Assembly (NCBI GenBank): GCA_963720785.1
Contig: CAVRGQ010000005.1
Span: 124,001-188,000, forward strand
DNA from: CAVRGQ01 sp963720785
GTDB taxonomy: Bacteria; Actinomycetota; Acidimicrobiia; IMCC26256; DASPTH01
Direction: 5' to 3'
Length of the DNA stretch: 64,000 nt
Below the pieces are notes generated by a model, which saw only the letters and a program-made list of their open reading frames with translations, did not search any database and had not been told where the DNA came from. This document shows, piece after piece, positions 17,128-25,926 of the stretch. The position numbers were made by a program, and so were the translations under genes. How positions within the stretch are numbered: the first letter of the stretch is position 1; each line of letters begins with the position of its first letter.

Positions 17128-18771
17128 TCACACGCCCTTCGCTGCGCTGAGGATCATGTCGGACGCCTTCTCTGCGATGAGCACGGTCGCCGCATTCGTG
17201 TTTCCGGACGGCGAGGTCGGCATCACCGACGCGTCGATGACGCGAAGATTCTCGACCCCCCGTACGCGCAGCTGTGCATCAACCACGGCGTTGTCGTCCG
17301 ACCCCATCCGGCAGGTACCGACGGGGTGCTGGGCGCCCCAAGCCGCCATCCTCAGGAAGCCCTCGAACTCTTCGTCGGTGGAGACGTCGGGGCCGGGCAG
17401 CGCTTCGCTGACGACGTAGCGCGCGATCGGGTCGGCGGCGAGGACTCGCCGGACCTCCCGGCATCCCTCGGCGAGTTCCTTGACGTCCTCGTCCGATCCG
17501 AGAAGCGTGTGACAGATCCTCGGCGGTTCCGCCGGGTTGGCGGACCGCAGCTCCACTCGCCCTCGCGAACGAGGATGCAACATCTGCACCACGATCGTGC
17601 ACGAAGGGCGCCCCATGAGCTGCATGTTCTCGACGTCGTGATAGCCGGCGGAGTCGAGCTGCTCCTTGGCGATGTCGCCGGCGTCGGCGCCCACCATTCC
17701 CAGCGGAGCGAACCCGGCTTCGATGTTCGGCCGGTCGCCCTTCTTCCCGGTGTCGAGGAAGAGCAGAACATGGCAGACGCCAGCCGAAGCCGGGCCGGTG
17801 CCGTGGAGGAGGTACTCCCACCCGTGCTTGATGAAGCTCTTGATGTTGAGGTCCATGTTGAGCGTCGGGACGTTCACGTTGAAGATCATCGGGCACATCG
17901 GGTGCTCTTGCAGGTTGGCCCCAACGCCCGGCACGTCGGCGACGGAGGTGATCCCGAAACGTTCGATGTCTTCACGCGGGCCGACGCCCGACAACATCAA
18001 GAGCTTCGGCGACGAAAGGGCGCCCGCGCTCGACGATCACTTCGCGGCTGGCGTGTTCGATGACACGCTTGCCCTTCCGCAGGTATTCGACGCCGACCGC
18101 TCGATTTCCCTCGAAGACGATGCGTTGGACCTCGCAGCCCGGTCCGCACCTTCAGGTTGGGTCGGCGCCAGGCGGATGCGAGGTATGACCTCGCTTCGCT
18201 CTGGCGGATGCCGCGCCACTGGGCGACCTGGCACGTTCCGACGCCGTGCTGTGATTCGCCGTTGTAATCGGGGTTCGCCGGGTAGCCGGCGGTCTGGGCG
18301 GCTTCGGCGAATGCGTCGTTGAGCACGTGGGTGACGCCTTGCTCTTGCACGCGCTGCGGGCCGCGCCGGCCGCGGAATTGATCGTCACCGCCGTGGTATC
18401 GCTCGGCGCGCTTGAAATACGGGAGCACGCTCTCGTAGTCCCAGCCTTCGCATCCCGAGTCGAGCCCACTCGTCGAAGTCGGCGCGGTTTCCCCGCACCC
18501 ACACCATGCCGTTGACCGAGCTGCCGCCACCGAGGACCTTGCCGGCCATCCAGGGCATGGTCTGTCCGTTGCGCGACGGGTCGGGTTCGTCCATGAAGTT
18601 CCAGAGCTTGCCTTCCATCGCCAGCGCGCCTGCCGGGATGTAGTGGGTCGGGCTGAGGTCGCGAGGACCGGCTTCGAGCAGCAGCACACGGTTCCCACGC
18701 TGCTCGGACAACCGGCTCGCGACGACACAGCCGGCGCTTCCGCCGCCCACGACGATGTAGTCGAACGTCAC
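17128..18771 (-). pseudogene. GMC family oxidoreductase, three frameshifts
   Basis: Choline dehydrogenase/alcohol oxidase-type FAD enzyme. The start (FDYIVVGGGSAGCVVASRL) holds the FAD loop and GKVLGGGSSVNGMVW is GMC signature 1. A frame change near 18455 leads to WDYESVLPYFKRAERY; another near 18120 to VQRIVFEGNRAVGVEYLRKG; a third near 18025 to SAGALSSPKLLMLSGVG (signature 2). The C-terminus has HPVGTCRMG and GNTNAATVLIAEKAS. All expected domains are present in order, so single-base sequence errors are more likely than decay. It starts 17 bases after the P450 stop, so the two enzymes are probably one operon. Confidence 0.85.
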
Positions 18772-18788
18772 GTCTCGGTTCTCCTCGT

Positions 18789-20024
18789 TCAGTGGGCGTC
18801 GAAGAGCACGGGCAACGAACGAGGCGTGCGGAACGTACTTCCCGTGATCGGCACATCCCCGGCCGCCGGATCCCGGCGCAGGTTCGGCAGGCGATCGAGC
18901 ACCGCGTTCATGGCGGAGACCGTCTCGGACCGGGCGAGGTGCATGCCCAGACAGATGTGAGGGCCGAACCCGAAGGCGATGTGCGCGATCTGGGGTCGGT
19001 GGATGTCGAAGACCTCCGGGTGCTCCCAGCGGGTCTCGTCGCGGTTCGCAGCGCCCACGTTGACGGAAAGCACGGCACCCTTCGGAATGTGTACGCCGGC
19101 AAGTTCGGTGTCACGCGCGGCGCCGCGGAAGATCGCAGTCAACGGTGGCTCCCAGCGGAGCGCCTCTTCCATCGCCTGCGGCAGGAGCTCGCGGTTCGTT
19201 CGCACTTCCTCGAGTACGTCGGGCTGCGACAGGAGCCCGTAGAGCAGGTTCGAGGACGACCGGTAGGTCGTCTCCGCGCCCGCCTCGAGCAGGAACCGAA
19301 GGAAGTCGACGATCTCTTGGTCGTCGAGCGATTCTCCTTCGAGCGTCGCCGCGGTCAGGATCGAGATGATGTCGTCCTGCGGGTTCTTGCGACGTTCCTC
19401 GACAATCGGAGCGAAGTAGGCCGCGAGCTTCGCCGATCCGGAGAATCCGAGCTCGGGATCGATCGGCAGCATGATCATCTCGACGGCCCACCGGTGGAAG
19501 TCCACGAGGTCCTTCTCCGGAAGACCGAGCAACGCCGCGATGACGTAGACCGGGAACGAGAAGGTGAGGTCGGCCACCAGATCGGCGTGGCCCTGACCTT
19601 CGATCTTCGAGATGTGGTCGTCGACGACGGGGTCGATGACCTTCGTGGTCCAGTCCTGCATCGCTCGGCGGCTGAACGCCTCCTGCACGAGGCCCCGGTG
19701 CAGTCGGTGTTCTTCGGGTGGCATGCCCAGGATGACCCGCCCCAGTACCGGACCCATGAGCTCGTTGAAGATCTCGGTCGAAAACCGATCGCTGTCGCGG
19801 AGCACCTCTGCCACTGCGTCGTAGCCCAGCACCGTGAACACCGGGTTGTCGCCGTAGATCGACGAGGCTCCTGCCTCGACCATGGGATCGAGGTCGCCGG
19901 GGTGAACGGCGGCCTCTCGCCTCAGCTCCGCCCAACGGGGATACGGATCGAGGATCGTCGTTCGACCGTGCGCATCGTCGAACGCGGAGAAGATGTCTTG
20001 GTTCTCCGAGAGGCGGTTCGTCAT
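18789..20024 (-). CDS. cytochrome P450
   Basis: 411 residues, soluble bacterial P450. I-helix AGAETT (248-253) lacks the usual threonine pattern AGxDTT but keeps acidic-Thr. K-helix is EALR (287-290), heme loop FGFGPHICLG (351-360) with Cys 358 as thiolate ligand, and HRLHR (106-110) is the heme-propionate motif. It resembles CYP families for steroid, terpenoid or fatty-acid hydroxylation. No ferredoxin gene accompanies it. The GMC oxidase downstream could oxidise the alcohol made here. Confidence 0.95.
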   Translation of the reverse strand: MTNRLSENQDIFSAFDDAHGRTTILDPYPRWAELRREAAVHPGDLDPMVEAGASSIYGDNPVFTVLGYDAVAEVLRDSDRFSTEIFNELMGPVLGRVILGMPPEEHRLHRGLVQEAFSRRAMQDWTTKVIDPVVDDHISKIEGQGHADLVADLTFSFPVYVIAALLGLPEKDLVDFHRWAVEMIMLPIDPELGFSGSAKLAAYFAPIVEERRKNPQDDIISILTAATLEGESLDDQEIVDFLRFLLEAGAETTYRSSSNLLYGLLSQPDVLEEVRTNRELLPQAMEEALRWEPPLTAIFRGAARDTELAGVHIPKGAVLSVNVGAANRDETRWEHPEVFDIHRPQIAHIAFGFGPHICLGMHLARSETVSAMNAVLDRLPNLRRDPAAGDVPITGSTFRTPRSLPVLFDAH

Positions 20025-20155
20025 GAGGGGAACTCCAGTGGTTCTTGGCGATGGTTCAAGAGACGGTGCGGCGATGAAAGCCCAGGATGTAGTCGTCGGA
20101 CAATGCCACCCCTCCCGACAACCTGGGACGTGACCGTGGTCCCGTGCCCGTGGCA

Positions 20156-20197
20156 GCGGGTTGATCTTCGCGGAGCGGGGGCAACGAGGGGGGTCAC
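20156..20197. repeat. 42-bp intergenic repeat, copy 1
   Basis: Starts GCGGGTTGATCTTCGCGG and ends GGGGTCAC. It matches the stretch 22654-22694 with one substitution and one base of difference in a G run. Each copy lies directly downstream of an SBP-fold gene on the minus strand. In this copy it forms the left arm of the hairpin 20169-20212. Confidence 0.85.
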
Positions 20198-20212
20198 GAC
20201 CCCCGCTCCGCG
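20169..20212 (-). terminator. GC hairpin after the exported SBP gene
   Basis: Perfect 13-bp inverted repeat (20169-20181 and 20200-20212) of the sequence CGCGGAGCGGGGG, 27 bases after the SBP stop. There is no U tract, so it may act as a high-GC terminator or a 3'-end stabiliser rather than a classical intrinsic terminator. Confidence 0.6.
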
Positions 20213-20238
20213 GAGTCTCACGGGTGGTACGGGTACTC

Positions 20239-21504
20239 CTACTTGGACGCCTTCACCGGGAACTGCTTGGTCGAGCAGCCGTACGGCGTGACGATCTGCC
20301 AAGTCGTGCCGTCACTCAGCACCTCGGCCGCGCACCTTGGGTAGGAACCGACGGTTGCGTTCGGGTACTTGGTCGGCCCCGCCACTCCCTTGATCTCCCA
20401 CTGCTGGTTCATGGCCGCCTTCTGCACGTTCTCGGGCGTGATGTTGCCCTTGCCCTTCTTGGCGACGGTCTTCAGCGCCTGGATGAACATGTCGGTCGAC
20501 AGGTAGCCGGCCATCATCGCGGTGTCGAGCTTCTTGCTCGCCCCCGGCTGGAACGCGTCGAGCGTGTCCTTCAGCTGCTGCTGGCCGGGCGTGTTGGCCG
20601 TGAAGGGCACGAACGGGGTGTCCGCTGCGCTGCCGTTCATCGCCTTGACCAGGAGGTCCGAGTAGAGGGCGCTGATGAACACGCCCTTGAAGCCGGCAGC
20701 GCGCACGGCCTGGTAGACACCGATGCACTCGACGGACGCCACGCAGTTCATGACATCCGGCGGGTTGCCGTTGTCGGAAGTCATGTACGCCTGGACGTAC
20801 GGCGAGATGTCGCCAACCGGGGTCGACGGGTACTGCGTGTTCTTCCCGATCACCTTGTAGCCCGCGCCTTGGAGGGCAACGGCCTGGAACTCGACCGCAC
20901 GCTTGCCCGAAGTGCTGTCCGTCGTGAAGAGGAGCAGCGACGGGTTCTTCTTGCCGAGCGTCTTGCTCGCGTACTCGTACGACGCCTTCCCGGAGTCTGC
21001 AACCAGCTTCGGGTCACTCGGAACGAGGCAGCCGTTGTACCCGAAGCCATAGGCACTCGTGTTGGGCTTCGCAGTCCCGGTACTGCAGTACGTGTCGTCG
21101 AACGCCCATCCGAAGTACGGCACGTGCTGTTGCTTGAGGTACGGCGGGTTCATCGACGACACGTCACCGACGATGGCGAACACGCCGACCTGTGAGACGA
21201 GGCGGCGTGCTTCGCTCAACGCAAGGGCCGGGTCTTCCTTGTCGTCGGCGAACTCCTTCCAGTCGAGCTTGACGCCCTTGATCTCGTTGTTGTCGTTGAA
21301 CTGCTTGACGCGGGCCTGCACACCGAGCGGCGTGTTCGTGAAGCGGCCGGCCATGCCCAGCGACGCCAGGGTGATGGTGCTCCCGTCGAACCCTCGGACC
21401 GACCGTGCCGCCCCTGCACTCGCCGCACCACCGGCACCGAGCCCTGCTACTGCCATCACTGCTGCGATGGCGCCGGCAACCCACAATTTGAATCTGTGAC
21501 TCAC
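20239..21504 (-). CDS. exported branched-chain amino acid-type ABC substrate-binding protein
   Basis: 421 residues of the periplasmic-binding type 1 (Leu/Ile/Val-binding) fold. A Sec signal (HRFKLWVAGAIAAVMAVAG, then AASAGAA) precedes the mature protein; no lipobox cysteine is visible. ITLASLGMAGRFTNTPLG opens the binding domain, and FAIVGDVSSMNPPYLKQQHV is typical. GTG 21504 follows GGGGGG. No permease or ATPase gene lies in the window, so it must work with a transporter elsewhere or as a receptor. The downstream hairpin separates it from the P450 gene. Confidence 0.9.
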   Translation of the reverse strand: MSHRFKLWVAGAIAAVMAVAGLGAGGAASAGAARSVRGFDGSTITLASLGMAGRFTNTPLGVQARVKQFNDNNEIKGVKLDWKEFADDKEDPALALSEARRLVSQVGVFAIVGDVSSMNPPYLKQQHVPYFGWAFDDTYCSTGTAKPNTSAYGFGYNGCLVPSDPKLVADSGKASYEYASKTLGKKNPSLLLFTTDSTSGKRAVEFQAVALQGAGYKVIGKNTQYPSTPVGDISPYVQAYMTSDNGNPPDVMNCVASVECIGVYQAVRAAGFKGVFISALYSDLLVKAMNGSAADTPFVPFTANTPGQQQLKDTLDAFQPGASKKLDTAMMAGYLSTDMFIQALKTVAKKGKGNITPENVQKAAMNQQWEIKGVAGPTKYPNATVGSYPRCAAEVLSDGTTWQIVTPYGCSTKQFPVKASK

Positions 21505-21623
21505 GAAATCCCCCCGGGTAGACGAGACACGGCGCAGATCTGCCGTGTCGTGGAGGGAAAGATAGCGGGAGTCTGGGGGGTAAGCAACTACTTCTTTCAC
21601 GCCTTCGTGCACGCCGCCCATGG

Positions 21624-21755
21624 TTGACGCGAAACAGGTGCGCCGAGTTGGTGCAACTGCGCCGCAGGGCCAGGCGTCTCGAGGTGGAGAACGAGATCCT
21701 GCGTCGCGCCGCTGCGGATTTCGCGAAGGAGTTGGGCCTGAGCCGCCCTCGCCGC
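21624..21755 (+). mobile_element. IS3-family OrfA remnant
   Basis: A short frame encodes ELVQLRRRARRLEVENEIL followed by RRAAADFAKELGL, the leucine-zipper C-terminus of IS3-family OrfA (the usual form ends in LKKAAAFFAKE). The helix-turn-helix before it and the OrfB integrase after it are missing, and no terminal inverted repeats were found. It sits against the 3' end of the TauD gene, so an old insertion followed by deletion is likely. Confidence 0.7.
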
Positions 21756-21767
21756 CCGCGGCAGTCC

Positions 21768-22638
21768 TCAGGTGGCGTTCGCGCGTTGATCCGAGTTGTT
21801 CCCGTCGTAGGAGGAGTGCGCGTCCTGCTCCGAGAACGGCAGCCATCGCAAGCCGGGACCGTGCGGCTCGTCGCCGATGATCGTTACCCGTTCGATCCGT
21901 CGGAACTCTACGTAGTCGGCCAGCGTGTAGTGCTGCGTGGCGCGGTTGTCCCAGATGCCGACGCCGCCCTCCGACCAGCGATAACGGCACTGGAAGTTGG
22001 GTTGCTCCGACCAGGCGTAGAGGTACTGGAGCAGAGCGTCACTCTCAGCCCGACGCATCTCTACGATGTGGCTCGTGAAAGTGCGGTTCACAAAGAGGCT
22101 CTTGCGGCCGGTCTCTGGGTGCACGCGCGACGACGGGATGCACAGCCCGCTGCTCGCGATGACCAACCGGCGCCACGATATGCGCCGCGCTGAGCCCGTC
22201 GAGCAGTTCGCGCATCGGCGCGGAGAGACTGGTGTACGCGAGCTGCTGGTTCGTGAAGATCGTGTCACCGCCGCTCCGGGGCAACGAGACCATGCGCAGG
22301 ATCGAAGCCATCGGCGGCATACGGCTGAACGTCACGTCGGTGTGGAAGACGTCGGCCTCTCCGCGCTCGCCTTCGATCACAATGATCTCGGGGTGCTCGT
22401 CGTCCAGCTTGTCGAGAAACGGGTGAATCTCCGGAGTACCAAGGCGACACCCGAGCGCGAGGTGCGCATCCGCGTCGAGTCGCTGATCGGGGAAGAACAG
22501 CACAAGGAACTCGAGCCAGAGCGCGTGGAGCTCCTCCCACTCGGAATCGGCGAGGCGCGCGAGATCGACGCCGAACACCTCAGCGCCGAGGGCGCCGCCC
22601 AGGGGCCGAACCTCGAACGAGGTGGTCGGCGTCGTCAT
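21768..22638 (-). pseudogene. TauD/TfdA-type Fe(II)/2-oxoglutarate dioxygenase, one frameshift
   Basis: About 290 residues. The N-terminus (FEVRPLGGALGAEVFGVDL) and VFHTDVTFSRMPP, with the iron ligands of the H-x-D motif, are in the first frame. The frame is lost near 22124-22132 within AVHPVV and resumes as VHPETGRKSLFVN, the conserved family motif. The second histidine ligand lies in NRATQHYTLADY. All catalytic parts are present. It hydroxylates or cleaves substrates with 2-oxoglutarate and O2. It starts 94 bases after the SBP-like gene stop, with repeat copy 2 between them. Confidence 0.85.
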
Positions 22639-22653
22639 GGGGACTCCTCACTG

Positions 22654-22694
22654 GCGGGTGGATCTTCGCGGAGCGGGGGCAACGAGGGGGTCAC
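22654..22694. repeat. 42-bp intergenic repeat, copy 2
   Basis: Nearly identical to 20156-20197, shorter by one G in the run near its right end. It lies 39 bases after the stop of the SBP-like gene and 16 bases before the TauD start. The right arm of the copy-1 hairpin is absent here. Confidence 0.85.
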
Positions 22695-22732
22695 TCCTTT
22701 CACGACGTCGCGATCGGGCAACTGCGGCCGCG

Positions 22733-24064
22733 TCATCGGATGGTTGACGGGTACACAGTGGAGAGATAGCCGTCGAACTCCGGCACGCCGTCGACGATGT
22801 GGCGCACGGTCAGGAAGTCGCCCTTGAACCCCTTGCGATCGTACGGACCGAAGCTGATGTAGCTGCGCGGACCTCCGCTCACCGTGGGCCGCATCGTCAA
22901 GCGTCTCGAGACCGAGACTACCCCAGGCGGGTCGAGGAGCTGCGCGTTGGCCACCCCCGCGATCGTGGCACGCGCCTGGTCGTACGAGCACCCGAGCATC
23001 GCGTGCATCACCTTGCGACCGAAGCGCTGTTCGAATCGCTGCACGAAGGGCCAGTAGTTCGGGTTCGGGTCGTCGACGTCGTTGCCGACCTGGTCGACGC
23101 CGTACCAACCCTCCATGTCGTCGAGCATGGAGGGCTCGTTGATGTACCACATGAACGCGGTGCTCATGATGCGCGGCGGATCCCAGTCGAGCTCACGCAG
23201 GATGGGATTGAACATCGCGACCGGATAGCCGTAACCGAGGTACGCGATCGCGTCGGGACGCACCTCGTCATGAAGGTGCCGCAACGCGTCGGCAAGATCG
23301 TCACCGGTTTGGTCGACGAGGATGTCCGCCGCGAGCTTCACCCCATTGCGCTTCGCCGCGGCGCGGAACGCCTTCGCGTACTCGTCGCCGCCCGGAGAGA
23401 TCTCGGTGACCGCTGCCACCTTCTGGAAGCCCTTCTCGCGCAGCCACCCAGCGCAGATGGCGCCCTCTTCGGAGACACCACCGTTGCCGAGCGTGAAGCC
23501 GTAGTAGCTGTGGAAGGGCTTCGCTCCGTTCGTCGACACCACCGGCACCTGGCGACGTTCCATCGCGGGCAGCAGCGCCATCGCGTTGTCGGTGATGTAC
23601 GGGCCCATGATCGCGAGGCACCCGGCATCGCACAGCGCCTCGTACCCGGCGACCGCCGTCGCGGCATCCTCCCGGGGAAGCCCCCGAGCGACCATCGGGA
23701 TGATCTCGATCGGCCGCTTCAGCTCTCCGTCGTCGAGTGCGTCCTCGGCGGCGAGCACGACGGCGTCGAGGCAGTCGCCGAGCAGCCTGCCGGCGTCGAT
23801 GTCGATCAGGTAACCGAGCTTCACTGGCGTGTACTGCTGGATGCGGTGCCCGATCTCCGTGATCGACGGCGGGTCGATCACGATCGAGTCCAACGGTTCC
23901 TGACCGTTCGTCTTCGTGCCCGTGCTGTGCCACGGGTTCGGCTTCTCCAACGGCACGGGCGTGACGCTGCAGAACGACGAGGCCTTGGCCCGGTTGTTCG
24001 GCATCGCCTCCCAGCGTGCTTGTGCCGCCTCCATCTTCTGCTGCGCGGTTCCGGTGTCCCCCAT
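22733..24064 (-). CDS. SBP-like protein (periplasmic-binding fold) without signal peptide, paralogue 1
   Basis: 443 residues. From about residue 80 (VKLGYLIDIDAG) it is a type 1 periplasmic-binding fold (VARGLPREDAATAVAGYEAL, MGPYITDNAMALLP). The first 75 residues are charged or polar (GDTGTAQQKMEAAQARWEA) with no signal peptide or membrane anchor, so it is predicted to be cytosolic. AGAGGGAGAG precedes the ATG. The paralogue at 29217-30458 shares the C-terminal signature GPRSYISFGPYDRKG. It may be a ligand sensor or a storage/shuttle protein. The operator at 24200-24213 lies upstream. Confidence 0.85.
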   Translation of the reverse strand: MGDTGTAQQKMEAAQARWEAMPNNRAKASSFCSVTPVPLEKPNPWHSTGTKTNGQEPLDSIVIDPPSITEIGHRIQQYTPVKLGYLIDIDAGRLLGDCLDAVVLAAEDALDDGELKRPIEIIPMVARGLPREDAATAVAGYEALCDAGCLAIMGPYITDNAMALLPAMERRQVPVVSTNGAKPFHSYYGFTLGNGGVSEEGAICAGWLREKGFQKVAAVTEISPGGDEYAKAFRAAAKRNGVKLAADILVDQTGDDLADALRHLHDEVRPDAIAYLGYGYPVAMFNPILRELDWDPPRIMSTAFMWYINEPSMLDDMEGWYGVDQVGNDVDDPNPNYWPFVQRFEQRFGRKVMHAMLGCSYDQARATIAGVANAQLLDPPGVVSVSRRLTMRPTVSGGPRSYISFGPYDRKGFKGDFLTVRHIVDGVPEFDGYLSTVYPSTIR

Positions 24065-24199
24065 TGTGCTGCTCTCCCTCTCGTCAAGCTCGCAGGGTCC
24101 TCGAGGCGCGAAGAACGCCGGGTGGCGACTTGCCCGTGGCGCGGCGCATTGGACCGCCAGTAGTGGAGTGGACGCTACACAACGAGACTCAGCGGCGCC

Positions 24200-24213
24200 A
24201 GTGAGCGCTCACT
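24200..24213. promoter_or_regulatory. TetR operator candidate 3: perfect 14-bp palindrome AGTGAGCGCTCACT
   Basis: A perfect palindrome between the second TetR gene (stop at 24247) and the start of the SBP-like gene at 24064. Related sites lie at 15152, 16332 and 25074. Position and symmetry fit a TetR dimer site controlling the SBP-like and TauD genes. Confidence 0.7.
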
Positions 24214-24246
24214 TGTCGGTGTGGCTGGTACGGCTGCGAGCGAGCG

Positions 24247-24954
24247 TCAGGGCCGGTGGAGGTGGCCGTGCAATACGGCCTGCGTGAGCTCCTCGACGAT
24301 GTCCTTGCGAGCGGGGGGCTTGCTCCCGTAGAAGGACTCACCGAACACGGCCATACCCGCGACCATCGCCAGAGTCGAACGGGTCGACAGGTCCTGCCGC
24401 GGCAAGGTTCGCCCCTGCCGCCGAGCCGACTCCGCGGTGCCGATGTCGACGAGCACGCGGAGTTCCTCGGTGATCTCGTCGAATACGCCAGCTTCGGCGA
24501 GCTCGCTCCCGCTCTGCGCGTCGGCCGCCCAGAGCATGACTACGAGGCCGCGGTTTCGTCGGAAGAGGTCGAACAGGTCGCCGAGGAAGAGCCGACTCAA
24601 GTCCTCGTCGTTGAGTGAGGCGTTGTTCCCCGCCTGCCACTTCGCGTTGAAGTCCTCGACGAACTCGACGAACGGCGCGACGAGGGCCTCTCGGAACAGT
24701 CCGACCTTCGAGCCGAAGTACCTGAACATGAGGGTCTCGGACACACCGGCCCGATCAGCGATCTCGCGCGTGCTCGTGCCGCTGTAGCCCTGAGCGGAGA
24801 AGAGGTCACGCGCTGCTTCGAGGAGAAGTCGACGGGGCTCGCCGCGCTTGCGGCGGGTGGCTTTCTTCTCGCCGACTTCGGCTTCGGGCGCTGGCTTCTT
24901 CGGCGCCTTGATCGATTTCGTCGTCGTCTTCGTCGTCTTCGGAGCCGTCGCCAC
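24247..24954 (-). CDS. TetR/AcrR family regulator, paralogue 2
   Basis: 235 residues. It carries a long basic Lys/Ala/Pro tail (about 1-36: TTKTTTKSIKAPKKPAPEAE), then the TetR helix-turn-helix (AGVSETLMFRYFGSK). The remainder is closely similar to paralogue 1, ending identically in LHGHLHRP. The tail may add nonspecific DNA contacts. Operator candidates lie 120 bases upstream (25074) and downstream (24200), consistent with autoregulation and control of the SBP-like gene. Confidence 0.92.
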   Translation of the reverse strand: MATAPKTTKTTTKSIKAPKKPAPEAEVGEKKATRRKRGEPRRLLLEAARDLFSAQGYSGTSTREIADRAGVSETLMFRYFGSKVGLFREALVAPFVEFVEDFNAKWQAGNNASLNDEDLSRLFLGDLFDLFRRNRGLVVMLWAADAQSGSELAEAGVFDEITEELRVLVDIGTAESARRQGRTLPRQDLSTRSTLAMVAGMAVFGESFYGSKPPARKDIVEELTQAVLHGHLHRP

Positions 24955-25073
24955 GACACCTACCTTCGCAGATCGAATGCCGACGGAGCTTACCGACGCT
25001 TGGTGACTGGGGCGCGTACCGCCGCCGAGCCGCCGCGGGCGTTCGGGAGTGTGTCGCCTCTCGGGCGTGGCCT

Positions 25074-25087
25074 AGAGAGCGCTCACT
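25074..25087. promoter_or_regulatory. TetR operator candidate 4 (AGAGAGCGCTCACT)
   Basis: One mismatch from the perfect palindrome at 24200-24213. It overlaps the SDR stop codon and lies about 120 bases upstream of the second TetR start, a position suited to autoregulation. Confidence 0.6.
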
Positions 25088-25902
25088 GGTTGCCCTCGAC
25101 CCATTGGCCGTTGTTGGCGCTGATCATCTGGCCTGTGACCGAGATCGACAGGTCCGAAGCCAGGAACAGAGCCACACCGGCCACCTCGTCCGGCAGCGGC
25201 ATCGTTCCCGTCGCGAACTCGGCCTCGCTCTTGCGAGCGAACCACTCGTCGAACGTGATGCCCTCGGCCTCCGCGACCGAGGCTCCCCAGCCGCGCACGT
25301 TGTCGCCGTACATCGAACTCACGTAAATCCCGTTGACGCGGATCCCTGCACGGCCGAGCTCGAGGGCGAGCGTCTTGGTAATGCTCGCAAGGCTGGCCTT
25401 CGATGCTGAGTATGCGCCCAGCGTCGGTTTGCTGCTGATGACCGCGCCCGAGTTGACGTTCACGATCTTGCCGCCGCCCTGCGCCCGCAGATGGGGAACC
25501 GCCGCTTGGATGATCCGCATCGGACCGTAGAGGTTGACGGCGAACACGTCGTCCCAATGGCCGACGTCGGACTCAGCCAGCATCGTGAAGTCGCCTTGGT
25601 GGTGCCCATTGTTCACGACGACATCAAGACGTCCGTACTCTGCGACGGCGCGCTCGACGAGCCGACCGCACTGTTCAGAGATTGAGACATCGGTGGGCAC
25701 CGCGATCGCCGACCCGCCGGTCGTGTTCGATCTCGGCAGCGACGCCGTCGAGGCGCTCGGCATCGCGCGCAGCGAGCACCACTGAGGCGCCTTCTCCGGC
25801 GAGCGAGATCGCGATCGATCGGCCGAGCCCGGTGCCGACGCCTGACACGATGGCGACCTGGTCCGCGAGCATCTGGCCCGTCCCAGGCATCCCCGACGAC
25901 AC
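25083..25902 (-). pseudogene. SDR family oxidoreductase, one frameshift
   Basis: About 272 residues. The N-terminus (VAIVSGVGTGLGRSIAISL) holds the cofactor glycine motif. Near 25730 the frame changes within EIEHD and resumes as NTTGGSAIAVPTDVS. The rest is complete: VVNNGHHQG (NNAG region), NVNSGAVISS (serine), GAYSASKASL (Tyr/Lys). It starts 24 bases after the amidohydrolase stop, so it probably belongs to that operon. Confidence 0.85.
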
Positions 25903-25926
25903 GAACGAGGCGAGCTGGCGACCGGC

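Noticed and set aside
17128..22638. Biosynthetic gene cluster (P450, GMC, TauD)
   Set aside because: No core synthase (PKS, NRPS, terpene); the neighbours are catabolic.
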